In this document: piece after piece, positions 21,601 to 29,932 of the stretch | Layout of the letters: each line of letters begins with the position of its first letter | How positions within the stretch are numbered: the first letter of the stretch is position 1 | From: Ceratodon purpureus | Taxonomy: Eukaryota > Streptophyta > Bryopsida > Pseudoditrichales > Ditrichaceae | DNA: 64,000 bases | Assembly: GCA_014871385.1 (NCBI GenBank) | Contig: CM026426.1 | Location: 38,905,799 to 38,969,798 of the forward strand | Direction of reading: 5' to 3' | Translations under genes and position numbers: made by a program | Notes under the pieces: model-generated | What the model was told of the DNA's origin: nothing | Database searches by the model: none | Seen by the model: only the letters and a program-made list of their open reading frames with translations

Positions 21601-22560
21601 TTAAAAAAATAATTATAACAAGCAGATAAAAAAGAAATGGATAATGCACAAGGTGCAAACATATAAGTATAAAACAAAAAATATAAAGGAAGTGGATAAT
21701 GCACAAGGTGCACAGGGAGGTCGGAATAAAATATAATGAATGGATGAAGAAGAGAGAGATGAAAATTGAATCATTTGATTGGAAAATAAATTATGTATAA
21801 ACCCAAAAATAAAAAATAAAGTAAAATAAAATAAAAAAGTAGAAGATAGAATTCATAGGAAGATGGTATAGGATTTCTAGAGAAAGATTGAGCAAAAAAA
21901 GACAACTAAATAAGTAGATAAATAAAGGTAGGACTCTAAAAAAAAATTGAATGGATGAATAAAAAAAAATGTGAAAATTTAATCAATAGAATAGAAACAA
22001 GAAAAAAGGAAAATAATGAAAAGGAAAACTCACTAGGTGAGTAAATGGTAAGTTCAGTGAAATGGTATAGGATGTGACGAAAAAGATTGAACAATAAAGG
22101 AGAAATAAAAAAAATAAAAAATAAAGGTAGGACCAAAAAAATAAAAATAAATAAATGAGAGAATGATTAGAATTTGAAAAAATCAAAATCAAAATCAAAA
22201 TCAAAATAAATAGTGGACAAATAAAAAAAAAATAAAAAAAAAAATAAAAAAAGTAGGACCAAAAAAAAAAAAAACGAATAAATGAGAGAATGAATAGAAC
22301 TTGAAAAAAAAAAAAAACAAAAAACAAAAGAAAAAAACAAACAAACAAACGAACAAAATAAGGACGAAATATATGGAAATGAAATGGAGGTGAGTAAAAC
22401 ATAGATGTACGAAGATGGTGTACGATGTCTAGATAAGGATTGAACAATAAAGATCAATTAACTAACTAAATAAAGATAGGACTCCAAAATAATATTGAAT
22501 GAATGGATGAAGAAGACAAAAATGAAAATTGACTCATTACATTAGAACTTAAAAAAAGTG
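21600..22560. repeat. Degenerate A-rich tandem array inside the large transposon
   Basis: The phrase GATGGTATAGGAT..CTAGA..AAGATTGA.CAA recurs near 21861, 22053 and 22412. GAATGGATGAA.AA and TAGGAC(T)C.AAAA recur between those copies. The units are therefore imperfect and of uneven length (roughly 190-360 bases), expanded by A-runs and a (AAAATC) microsatellite at 22185. The long Phe-rich reverse frames here are composition artefacts. Confidence 0.6.
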
Positions 22561-22970
22561 TAAGTGGCGAGATGTTTGTTGACTTTGAAACACTTTTGAT
22601 AATATAATATATTTGAATTCCTATATCTATCTTTTGTAAAATGTCAAGGTCTGCACGATCAAGCCTACAAGAAACCCCTCATGCATACCATGACCACTAT
22701 ACCTAGGTTTAATCTACCCAATACCATGTCTTCTATCACAAATGAACCCTGTTAAAATTCAATGATCAAGTAAGACCCTAAAGTCTACACCCTAAATTTA
22801 CAAGTTCAATATGGACACCAAAATTCTAATTACATTCAAATTTTCATCAGATCCGACGATGCTCGTGGCCCGAACCCTATCCCTTCATCCGACGGCCAAT
22901 GTTGACCAGGAATTAGTACTCCCGATAGAATAAAGTACTTTGGGGTACAATTGGTACAACAGGTTTTTGC

Positions 22971-23003
22971 CAAAAGTGACATGGGTCTAGCGTACTTTCA
23001 CCC
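22971..23003 (-). repeat. Right terminal inverted repeat of the large transposon
   Basis: Read on the reverse strand it begins GGTGAAAGTACGCTAGACCC and ends CTTTTG, pairing with 12058-12089. GTAC words continue inward (TAGTACTCC, AAAGTACTTT, GGGTACAATTGGTAC at 22915-22960). Confidence 0.7.
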
Positions 23004-23007
23004 TTGT

Positions 23008-23284
23008 TTTCTATTAGACGCATTACATTCCCTGATTGAAAAAAATAACGGAGGACAAATTGAGAGAGAAACTACGGTCTCCGGAGGAGACCAAAGTGAA
23101 TTAAGTGTCTGTTCGATCCACCCCCAATCCAATGCCCACAAGACAAAGGTATGGAAGTAAAGATCTACTCCCCCTTTTGAGAGTAGACACTTTAGTCACA
23201 AAGTAACCAGTAACCAGTAAGAAGTAACAAGTAACAAGTAAGAATAGTGATTATCTTCTCAATATTCATTTGATTGCAATTTTG
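23008..23284. other. Flank with a short AGTAACA-type tandem repeat
   Basis: No gene. At 23202-23243 a stuttering run built from GTAACCA, GTAAGAA and GTAACAA units forms a small minisatellite. Confidence 0.5.
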
Positions 23285-23530
23285 GACACCATGCCACGAG
23301 CTCATTGTTGGTTGGAGGTGAGCGTTTGTCTCAATAATTTGGTCCGGGTTCGAATCCTGATGGACTCGTTTGAGTGGATGTAGGGGATGAAGTGGCTTGG
23401 TACTGCTGAGTGAGCGATCGGAGGCAGTAGATGAGTTGTGCCAACCAAGGGCCCCCATTGCGAGAAGTTGACAAGAGACTTGACACTTGTATGCTAACAA
23501 TTTAAATAAAGTAGCTCTAGCTACTAAAAA
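23285..23530 (+). mobile_element. tRNA-derived SINE
   Basis: A tRNA-like head is present: an A-box-like stretch near 23297-23316 (CGAGCTCATTGTTGG) and a clear B box at about 23347 (GGGTTCGAATCC), spaced as in RNA polymerase III promoters. An unrelated body follows, ending at 23509-23524 in a self-complementary AGTAGCTCTAGCTACT and a short A-rich tail. It abuts the 3' end of the LINE. The family was not identified. Confidence 0.65.
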
Positions 23531-23547
23531 AATTATTTGTATTTTTA

Positions 23548-25237
23548 TTATAATTTTGGTTTTTGACTATGGGGATCTAATGTTTTGGGTAATGGTTGGT
23601 GGTTTTCTATTCTTCTTTTGTAAAGAAGAATAGACATGGCATATTGTATGGAAATACTGTTTATGTTTTTAAAGGTGTTTTTGATGGTAGGCAAAGGTAT
23701 TTTGAAATTGTCTACAAGTAGTTTCATTGATGGAATTTGCGTGGTAGCTCTAGCGCCTGCTGTGATGACAATAAGGGGGTCAACTTTCCATCCTCTAGCG
23801 GTAATATTGGCAATTAATGGATTGTAATTGTTGGTTTTAGCGTCAAATGTTTCTGGTAAGAATCTGTCATTGCAGTATGCGAATTCAATGAATTGTATGG
23901 TAAGATTGGGGTTAATTTCTGTAGGGGGATCGCTTTGGTATGGTAAACCTTTAACGCAAAGAATGTTTGGTCTAAATCTAGAGTTACAATGGCATCTTTG
24001 TGTGTCATATGTGCATGGAAGTAACCAATTGGAAACGGTATTTTCTGAGGGTTTATCATTGAAGGTGCCCGCGTTCATTAGAATAAAACAACAAGTTTTT
24101 TCGGATGAGACTAGTAGTTTTCTAATTTCCCATACTGCTTTGTTGTGTCTTTTGACTCGGAGGGAATGTATATGTTTTGTTGGCATGTGAGTAATACATG
24201 TAGCCATGTATCCGGTTTATGTGAATTGCAAATGGGACATTTGAAAGATGGAAATCTTTCTCTTCCAAAAAACATTTGTTTCTAGCTTGGCCCATGTAAG
24301 TTCCCGCACGGAATTTTATGAGGCATGATTTTTGTTTGTCAGTGATGGCTGGATTTTCCCAAAATTTGTTAGAAAGTTCATTGTCTATGTCTGCATTTCC
24401 CGTCCATTTGCAAATGTTTGGGGTTTGTATGGCCATTATTTCTAGATTGTTTTCTCTGTCATATTTTTTGATTTGTTTTTCTAGAGTTCTAACTGGTCCT
24501 TTATGTGAAACATCTATTCTCGAAGGCCAGTTATCATTTTGGAAGTAGAGCGGAGTGGCATGGGCATGTTCGTATGAGTGTAGGGCTTTTCTATGTGCTA
24601 GCTTTAGGCCTTGTTTTGCTAAGTAATCTGCTTCTTTGTTGCCGTCAATGTTGATGTGTGCTCTAACTTTGTATAATGAAATTGGTTGTGTTCTTTGTTG
24701 GAGTAGTTCTACTATGGAGGCAAGTGTGGTTTGATCGGGGTGACTATTATGTAGTGTGGGATGTTTTATTTGTGTATTAAGTAAGTATAGTACATTTAGG
24801 CAGTCGGTAAATATATATGCTGGTTCGTTGGGGAATTGTGTGTTGATAATTCTAAGTGTTTTGTGTACTGCCATCATTTCTGCACGTAGTATATTTTGGT
24901 GTCCGTGGAGTCTTTTGGGGATATTGAGACCTTTGGGGCTGTAAATACCGTATCCAACTCTTTCTCTCAGCCATTTACCGTCGCCAATTTCTTTTGGGGG
25001 TTTAAATGATCCATCTGTGTAATAATTGAACTGGAGGTGGAATTTTAGTGGTAGATTTGTTTGGTAATTTGGTAGTTGTGGGATAGGTGTTGAGTTATTT
25101 GTGGGGCTGTTTGGATAGTTTAATTTGGACCATTTTTTACTGGGATTGACATGGGTGTTTAAGGGTGTCGGGGATGCAGTTTGTGTGTGAATTTGTAATA
25201 TTTGGAGATTGTTAATTGTATGAACGAGTTGATTCAT
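23548..25237 (-). pseudogene. LINE RNase H domain and C-terminal domain
   Basis: From about 25060 down: FNYYTDGSFKPPKE (first Asp), NILRAEMMAVHKTLRI (Glu), AYIFTDCLNVLYLL (Asp) and KVRAHINIDGNKEADYLAKQG (His/Asp), which together give a complete RNase H active site. After it come CLIKFRAGTYMGQARN and CPFAIHINRIHGY-like sequence, the remnant of a zinc-knuckle region. A further domain continues in a shifted frame from 24207: NAGTFNDKPSENTVSNWLLP, NITARGWKVDPLIVITAGAR and the tail YAMSILLYKRRIENHQPLP. The frame change falls near 24150. Confidence 0.75.
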
Positions 25238-25707
25238 TTGTTCGTGAGTACCTATGTTGTTGTTTTGGTGGTGGATACAGAGTATTCTGAGCGTAGAAAG
25301 TTCTTTTCTTTCAAGTTTAAGTTCGGGGGGAATTGTTGGCTCTTCATATATAATGGTGTCTACGGCAAAATGGGCAATAATGTGTGTGTTTGGGAATGGG
25401 CCGGTGTAAGGGTTAAAGTTCTGGTACCAGTTAGTATCCGGAGAGATGAGTATGGTGATAGTGTTTGGGTCATTTTTTGCCGCAAGGCGGGTCCAATGAA
25501 TGGCTTGTTGTAAGTCGGTTTCATTGTGGGGGTGAGCGTAGCCAATTCCTTTCCATTTATGATCAAATGCTTTTCCTAGGGAGCCAAATATTATATATCG
25601 TTAAAATAGTGAGTAAAATTGGGTAAATTGTGTAAGGCATGTAACTGGTGATGAAAAGTAATATTGGTGGATGTTGAATGTTGCTGTTAGTAAGTCTAAT
25701 ATTTCAG

Positions 25708-27196
25708 TTAATATTGTATATTGAGCACATTTAAGTAGATCATTTTTTGGAATACGATATTTATATCTTTGATATAGCTACACAATTTCAGTTTCAAATG
25801 ATTGGGTGGATGGCTCAAGGCCATGTGGGGTATTTTTTGCATGTTGATATTGTTTCCATAGCCATAGTAGTCTAGTTTTCGGGATGGTGATGAGGTGCCG
25901 GCCATTGTTTTCGTATATATCTGCGACGACATGTTGTGTTTGGATAATGTTCGAGTCCGTTTCGATGTCATTTTCTGGATTGCATTCATTAATAGAGACA
26001 TGTGCTAGTGGAATAATTGTGGCCGGAGTAACGTATCTCGCATCTTTTTGTTGTTCTATGGAGAAGTGTTTTTTGATGATGTTTAAAAAGTGTTTATGTT
26101 GTTGTTTAGTGTAGTATTGGGTAAGTAATTCAGTATTGTGGAGACAAGTGTTAGTGTCATTCCAAGGGAAAAGTTTGCTTTGACTACGCCATTTGTTGTA
26201 TGTGTTATTATTTGGCGTGGTCCATTGGCATAAATATGTTGTATCTTTATAGTTTATCCCATTTGGATCTTTGATTTTATGTTGTTTGTGGCTTAATATT
26301 GAGTGTATGGGGAATTGTCTTGGATATTTAAGCATATTGTTGGGAGGAGGAGGAAGTTCGGGAATAGGAGGGTTGGGAGGGTGTATTGGGGGGATCAGTT
26401 GTTGTGGTAGGATGTTAAGGTTTAATAATATGTAATCATTTTTTAGAGTTCTTGGGGGGAAGTGGAATCGACATGGTATTTGGCATCTTTGATGGCAAGT
26501 GGGTTGACAGAATAATTGATTTGCAATATTTAGCGCACTTTTTATGAGTTTTGTGAGGTTGGAGTGGTATATTTAAAAATCGTCTGGATTCATTAGGGTG
26601 GTACCGTTAGGCATGGTTATTTGTTCTAATTTTATTATAATATTATGTAATAGTAGTTTTTTTAGTAGTTTGAGAGCAGTTTTGGGGTTTAGGCCATGTA
26701 GATATTGTGCTTCTTGCATCTAGGCGGTTTCAAGTGGAGATGGGTTTAATAGAAAAAATTTCTATTGTACTTTTAAAGTGGACTCTAGCTTCATGTTTAA
26801 GTAAAAACAATGTTCTAGTGATAAGGGATCTCACACAATCTTGATATTTGATGCGGTCTATTTCTTTGGAGCCTCCAAATTTTGCAAGTATGAACTGTAT
26901 CAAGCTAAAGTATATTTACCGAGTCTGCCTTTGTCATTGAGAGCATTTTATAATTGTTCTCCAATACATCGTAGATAGGCATTTTTTAATGAAAAGGCTT
27001 CCATTCCGAATAGATCATGTGGGAGTTGTGTAGCAATATTAGATGTACTTTTTGGTAGTCCACATATTGTTTTGTGGAGTGCTATGATCTTTTTGTCAAG
27101 TTTTTTAATGGCTGGCATAGAGTATGGTACTGCGTAGAAGCTGTATGCAATACCGGCACGTATGACTGTATTGGCCATATTGATTTTTTGTCTCAT
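25708..27196 (-). pseudogene. LINE thumb and linker between reverse transcriptase and RNase H
   Basis: It contains the thumb-like block INMANTVIRAGIAYSFYAVP, SMPAIKKLDKKIIALHKTIC then LPHDLFGMEAFSLKNAYLRC (27196-26948), characteristic of the region just after the reverse transcriptase. Further down is a poorly conserved linker (26335-25778: KWRSQSKLFPWNDTNTCLHN, KTRLLWLWKQYQHAKNTPHG). The blocks are separated by stops and small shifts. Confidence 0.65.
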
Positions 27197-27404
27197 AGTG
27201 GCTGGGCAAAGCCACTAAGGCTTGACATTGTTTGATGACTTTAGCCGTGGTGGTGTTTATTTGTGTTTTCTATTTAAGTGATGGTGCAAGGTTTATTCCA
27301 AGGTATGTATAAGGATCATGTTGGTCCAAAACTGGTATTGGTTGGTTTCTCTAGTTTATATTGGTGGCTTGGATCTATACTTTGAATGCTATGGGGTTCA
27401 TTTT

Positions 27405-28508
27405 TTATTTATTTGGGCATCCGGTCACTGCACATTTAGGTATACCAAGATCCATTCCAGCCCATTCGCAGAATTTGTCTAATATAATTAATTGTGTTTG
27501 TAGTGCTGCTAATTTGTTGGCAATAGTTGCTAAATCATCAGCATATGCTGCGGATGAGATTGTAACTTTGGATGTACCAAAGGTGTATCCATTGTCACCT
27601 TGTTGTAACCATCTAAGAAGTGGTTCTAAGAATATTATAAATAAATATGGACTAAGAGTATCTCCTTGTATTGTTCGTCTTTGGATGGGAATAGGTAGAG
27701 TTTTACCAAAGTGTTCTCCAGAAAATATAGTAGAGGATTGTGAGTTTATATTTCCTATCAGGTTTATAGCATCGGTTGGGTATCCAAGATCTTTCATTAT
27801 GGCTAAGAGTCTCGCATGGTCAATGGAGCCAAAAGCATTTTTGAAGTCAATGTAGGGAATATATATATCATGATTTGTAAATTTTGCATCTTCTAAGGCT
27901 GCAATGAGTAGTTGAAGTTGTCTGGATGTTCCTCTTTTAGCTCGGAATCCTTCTTGGCTGTCATGCAGAACTTGATGTCTTTCACCGTAAGTGGAAAGGA
28001 TAAAGGTTAATGTACTAGTAAAGAGTTTGTATATGGTGTTCACTAAAGCCATAGGCCTATGGTTTGGAAGTTGTGATGGATCACCTTTTTTGTATAATAA
28101 GACAGTTAGACTGGTTTTGCATGTTGCAGGTATTTGTTTTTGTTTGTAGCAATGTTTAAAAAATAAAAATAGTAGTTTGTAGAATCGTGGAGGCATGTTT
28201 TTCAGAATAGAGTTAGGTATTTTGTTTGGGCCTGCGGCTTTGTTATTTCCTAGGTTTTTGAGGCATAAATCGTAAGTTTCTTGATGAGAATATGTGTGTA
28301 AGGGGATTTGTGGTTCTCTGCGTTGATCAATTGTGAGTCCGTCCAAGTCATGCCATGGGTATTGTCTAATGCTACATATGCATTGTGGAGGATGTGTAGT
28401 TTGATAGTGACATGTGGGGACTGTTGGCCGGTTACTAATAGACTGTTGGATGTAAATTTCTTGAGCAATATCTTCCGGACTAGTTAAGATGTTATTTTGT
28501 CTATCCAT
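27405..28508 (-). CDS. LINE reverse transcriptase
   Basis: An uninterrupted stretch of 367 codons covers the palm and fingers: NKAAGPNKIPNSIL, LTVLLYKKGDPSQLPNHRPM, LVNTIYKLFTSTL, SQEGFRAKRGTSRQLQ, YIPYIDFKNAFGSID (first catalytic Asp), IQGDTLSPYLFIIFLEPLLR, and AAYADDLATIANKL (catalytic DD of the YADD box). All reverse transcriptase core motifs are seen in order. It is part of the reverse-strand LINE; no endonuclease lies upstream. Confidence 0.9.
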   Translation of the reverse strand: MDRQNNILTSPEDIAQEIYIQQSISNRPTVPTCHYQTTHPPQCICSIRQYPWHDLDGLTIDQRREPQIPLHTYSHQETYDLCLKNLGNNKAAGPNKIPNSILKNMPPRFYKLLFLFFKHCYKQKQIPATCKTSLTVLLYKKGDPSQLPNHRPMALVNTIYKLFTSTLTFILSTYGERHQVLHDSQEGFRAKRGTSRQLQLLIAALEDAKFTNHDIYIPYIDFKNAFGSIDHARLLAIMKDLGYPTDAINLIGNINSQSSTIFSGEHFGKTLPIPIQRRTIQGDTLSPYLFIIFLEPLLRWLQQGDNGYTFGTSKVTISSAAYADDLATIANKLAALQTQLIILDKFCEWAGMDLGIPKCAVTGCPNK

Positions 28509-29091
28509 TATAGAGTCAAGAGGTGAAGTTTCAGAGTTTTTGAAGACTTTTCTATTTACTTTTTGGGACTTTTTTCATACAATTGTCGATATTTTGATAC
28601 GGCTTTGCGGATGCAATCTTTAGTGTATTTTGTAGTTATTTTTCTGGCTTCTTTGTTAGCGGTTTTTGCAATATTAGCTATGACATCAATCCATTCGTTC
28701 GGTGTAGAGTCCGTTACTGGTAGATGTGGGATTTGTACGTATTGGTGGCTACGTATTTCGTTCAGTATGGGGTGTGTTTGCCATTGTGGGTTGTTTTTTG
28801 CGATGTATATAGTTTTTCTGATAAGATGATATGTGGCAAGATGTTTTTTCCCTTCTTTGGCTAGTTTTCAAGGTAAAAAGCCGCCTTGTTGCCTTGTTCT
28901 ATTTGTGAGTTGTGGTAGTGGGGTTGCGTTACATGTTTTTTCAATGGTTTCTGAGATTTTTTCTACGATTTTGTCTAAGGATGCGCAAGCTTCTTGCCAT
29001 AAAGAGAGGGTAAGATGGTCATTGTTTTCTAATAGTCTGGTTAGTTCATTTATTTGTATAGAGTTTTTTTCAAAAAAATTCAATATTAAAT

Positions 29092-29290
29092 TTTGAGGCT
29101 TTGATGAATTTTGGGTTTTGGATCAATCTTGTCCTTTGAATAAGTTTTGAATTTTGGAAGAATTTTGGATTTTGAATGATCTTTGAAGATTGGATGATTT
29201 ATGGATTTTGGGTGAATTTTGCATTTTGGATGGATTCTATATTTTGGATGATTTTTAGATTTTGGATGAATTTTAATTTTTGGATGAATT
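29092..29290. repeat. Minisatellite of TTTTGGATGA units
   Basis: About fourteen imperfect copies of a 12-15 base unit (GATTTTGGATGAA / ATTTTGGATGATT). Its reverse-strand translation is a Lys/His/Pro repeat (KIHPKSKNHPKYRIHPKCK-like) that should not be taken for a gene. It begins where the LINE coding sequence stops. Confidence 0.8.
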
Positions 29291-29417
29291 GGAGATGATA
29301 TGTATTCTTTTTGAATGGTAGTATCTATAGATACTTTATTTATAGTTTTTTGTTTTTTATATTTATTATATAAATATACTATATAATATAAGTATACTGT
29401 CGCTACATCTGAAGTAA

Positions 29418-29669
29418 CTAGTTTGTCAAGTCCATGCATCCTTCCATTTCTGTGGTGCTTGGATGGTCCGCTTGAAGGGCTTCAAGAGTAAATATCATTT
29501 GTTTTTTCAATTGTTCAATTTGATATCTTGAGTTTTTGTTAGATTCCGCCTGTACCTTATCTCCATATGTTCTTGCTTCGATTACTATCTCCTCCTTAAG
29601 TGTACTCATCTCCTTCCGAATCTCCACCATTGTTGTTGTTGTGCCTTTGAAAACCGTATCTTCTACCAT
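29418..29669 (-). CDS. Short coiled-coil coding fragment, unrecognised
   Basis: An 83-codon frame, Glu/Lys/Gln-rich with a heptad-like pattern (EIRKEMSTLKEEIVIEA; RYQIEQLKKQMIFTLEAL). It may be the downstream exon of the larger reverse-strand frame at 29933-31414 or a remnant of a retroelement ORF1. No ATG with strong context was identified. Confidence 0.3.
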   Translation of the reverse strand: MVEDTVFKGTTTTMVEIRKEMSTLKEEIVIEARTYGDKVQAESNKNSRYQIEQLKKQMIFTLEALQADHPSTTEMEGCMDLTN

Positions 29670-29932
29670 CTTGTGAAGATCCGCCTTGGAATATCCACTG
29701 GATGGTCCATTTTCGAGGGCTTTAATAGTATTTGCTAAGGCGGTATTGACATCTCAAAACCCTAATCTTACCAATTCAGCACTAGATGGTGCACTTAATC
29801 CATGCAAACTTTTGGGGTGTGGTGCAAATTCTACCCATTTGTTGAGTATTTTTGCACTTTGTTTGACATGTTTTTTGTAAACTATAGCATTTAGGCATTG
29901 CACATTATAAGTGCCTACATGCTTTCCTTTTT

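Larger units (their letters stand above)
12058..23003. mobile_element. Large TIR transposon (~10.9 kb) carrying transposase, SUVR-like SET and RING-like genes
   Basis: The boundaries come from an inverted repeat: GGTGAGAGTACACTAGACCC at 12059 and, on the other strand from 23002, GGTGAAAGTACGCTAGACCC. The match continues inward to CTTTTG, about 31-32 bases with a few mismatches and one indel. TTGT directly abuts both ends (12054-12057 and 23004-23007), a candidate 4-bp target duplication. Inside are a forward-strand transposase gene (12890-16222), a reverse-strand SET-domain gene (16416 to about 18797), a reverse-strand coiled-coil/RING-like gene (19379 to about 21120), a degenerate A-rich tandem array (about 21600-22560) and many GTAC-centred words in the non-coding parts. 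There is no polymerase B, capsid, protease or retroviral-type integrase, so it is not a Polinton. The superfamily is not one I can name. A few in-frame TAG codons suggest this copy is inactive. Confidence 0.7.
23535..29085 (-). mobile_element. 5'-truncated LINE with RNase H (non-LTR retrotransposon)
   Basis: On the reverse strand, the order from 29083 down is: the connector before the reverse transcriptase (LAKEGKKHLATYHLIRKT; NPQWQTHPILNEIRSHQY), the reverse transcriptase, the thumb region, a long linker, RNase H, a zinc-ligand-poor C-terminal domain and a 3' UTR. No apurinic endonuclease domain is found upstream, where a simple repeat begins, so the element is 5'-truncated at about 29085. 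RNase H after the reverse transcriptase occurs in several LINE clades, including plant L1-type elements; the exact clade was not assigned. Several frame changes and stops show that it is dead. Confidence 0.85.

Noticed and set aside
21983-22457. Phe-rich reverse frames that look like a membrane protein
   Set aside because: They translate the A-rich tandem array (TTT/TTC codons) and have no protein-like order.
12058-23003. Large TIR element as a Polinton/Maverick
   Set aside because: Its size fits, but no polymerase B, packaging ATPase, protease, capsid or retroviral-type integrase is visible. Its transposase-like gene has unrelated motifs.
11785-23115. Shared 12-base word GTGAATTAAGTG on both sides of the large element as a long target duplication
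   Set aside because: It is not adjacent to the inverted ends and the surrounding bases do not match.
23345-23360. tRNA gene
   Set aside because: The B box is good, but no complete cloverleaf with acceptor stem is formed; a SINE head explains it.
29086-29439. Lys/His/Pro repeat protein on the reverse strand
   Set aside because: It is a translation of the TTTTGGATGA minisatellite.
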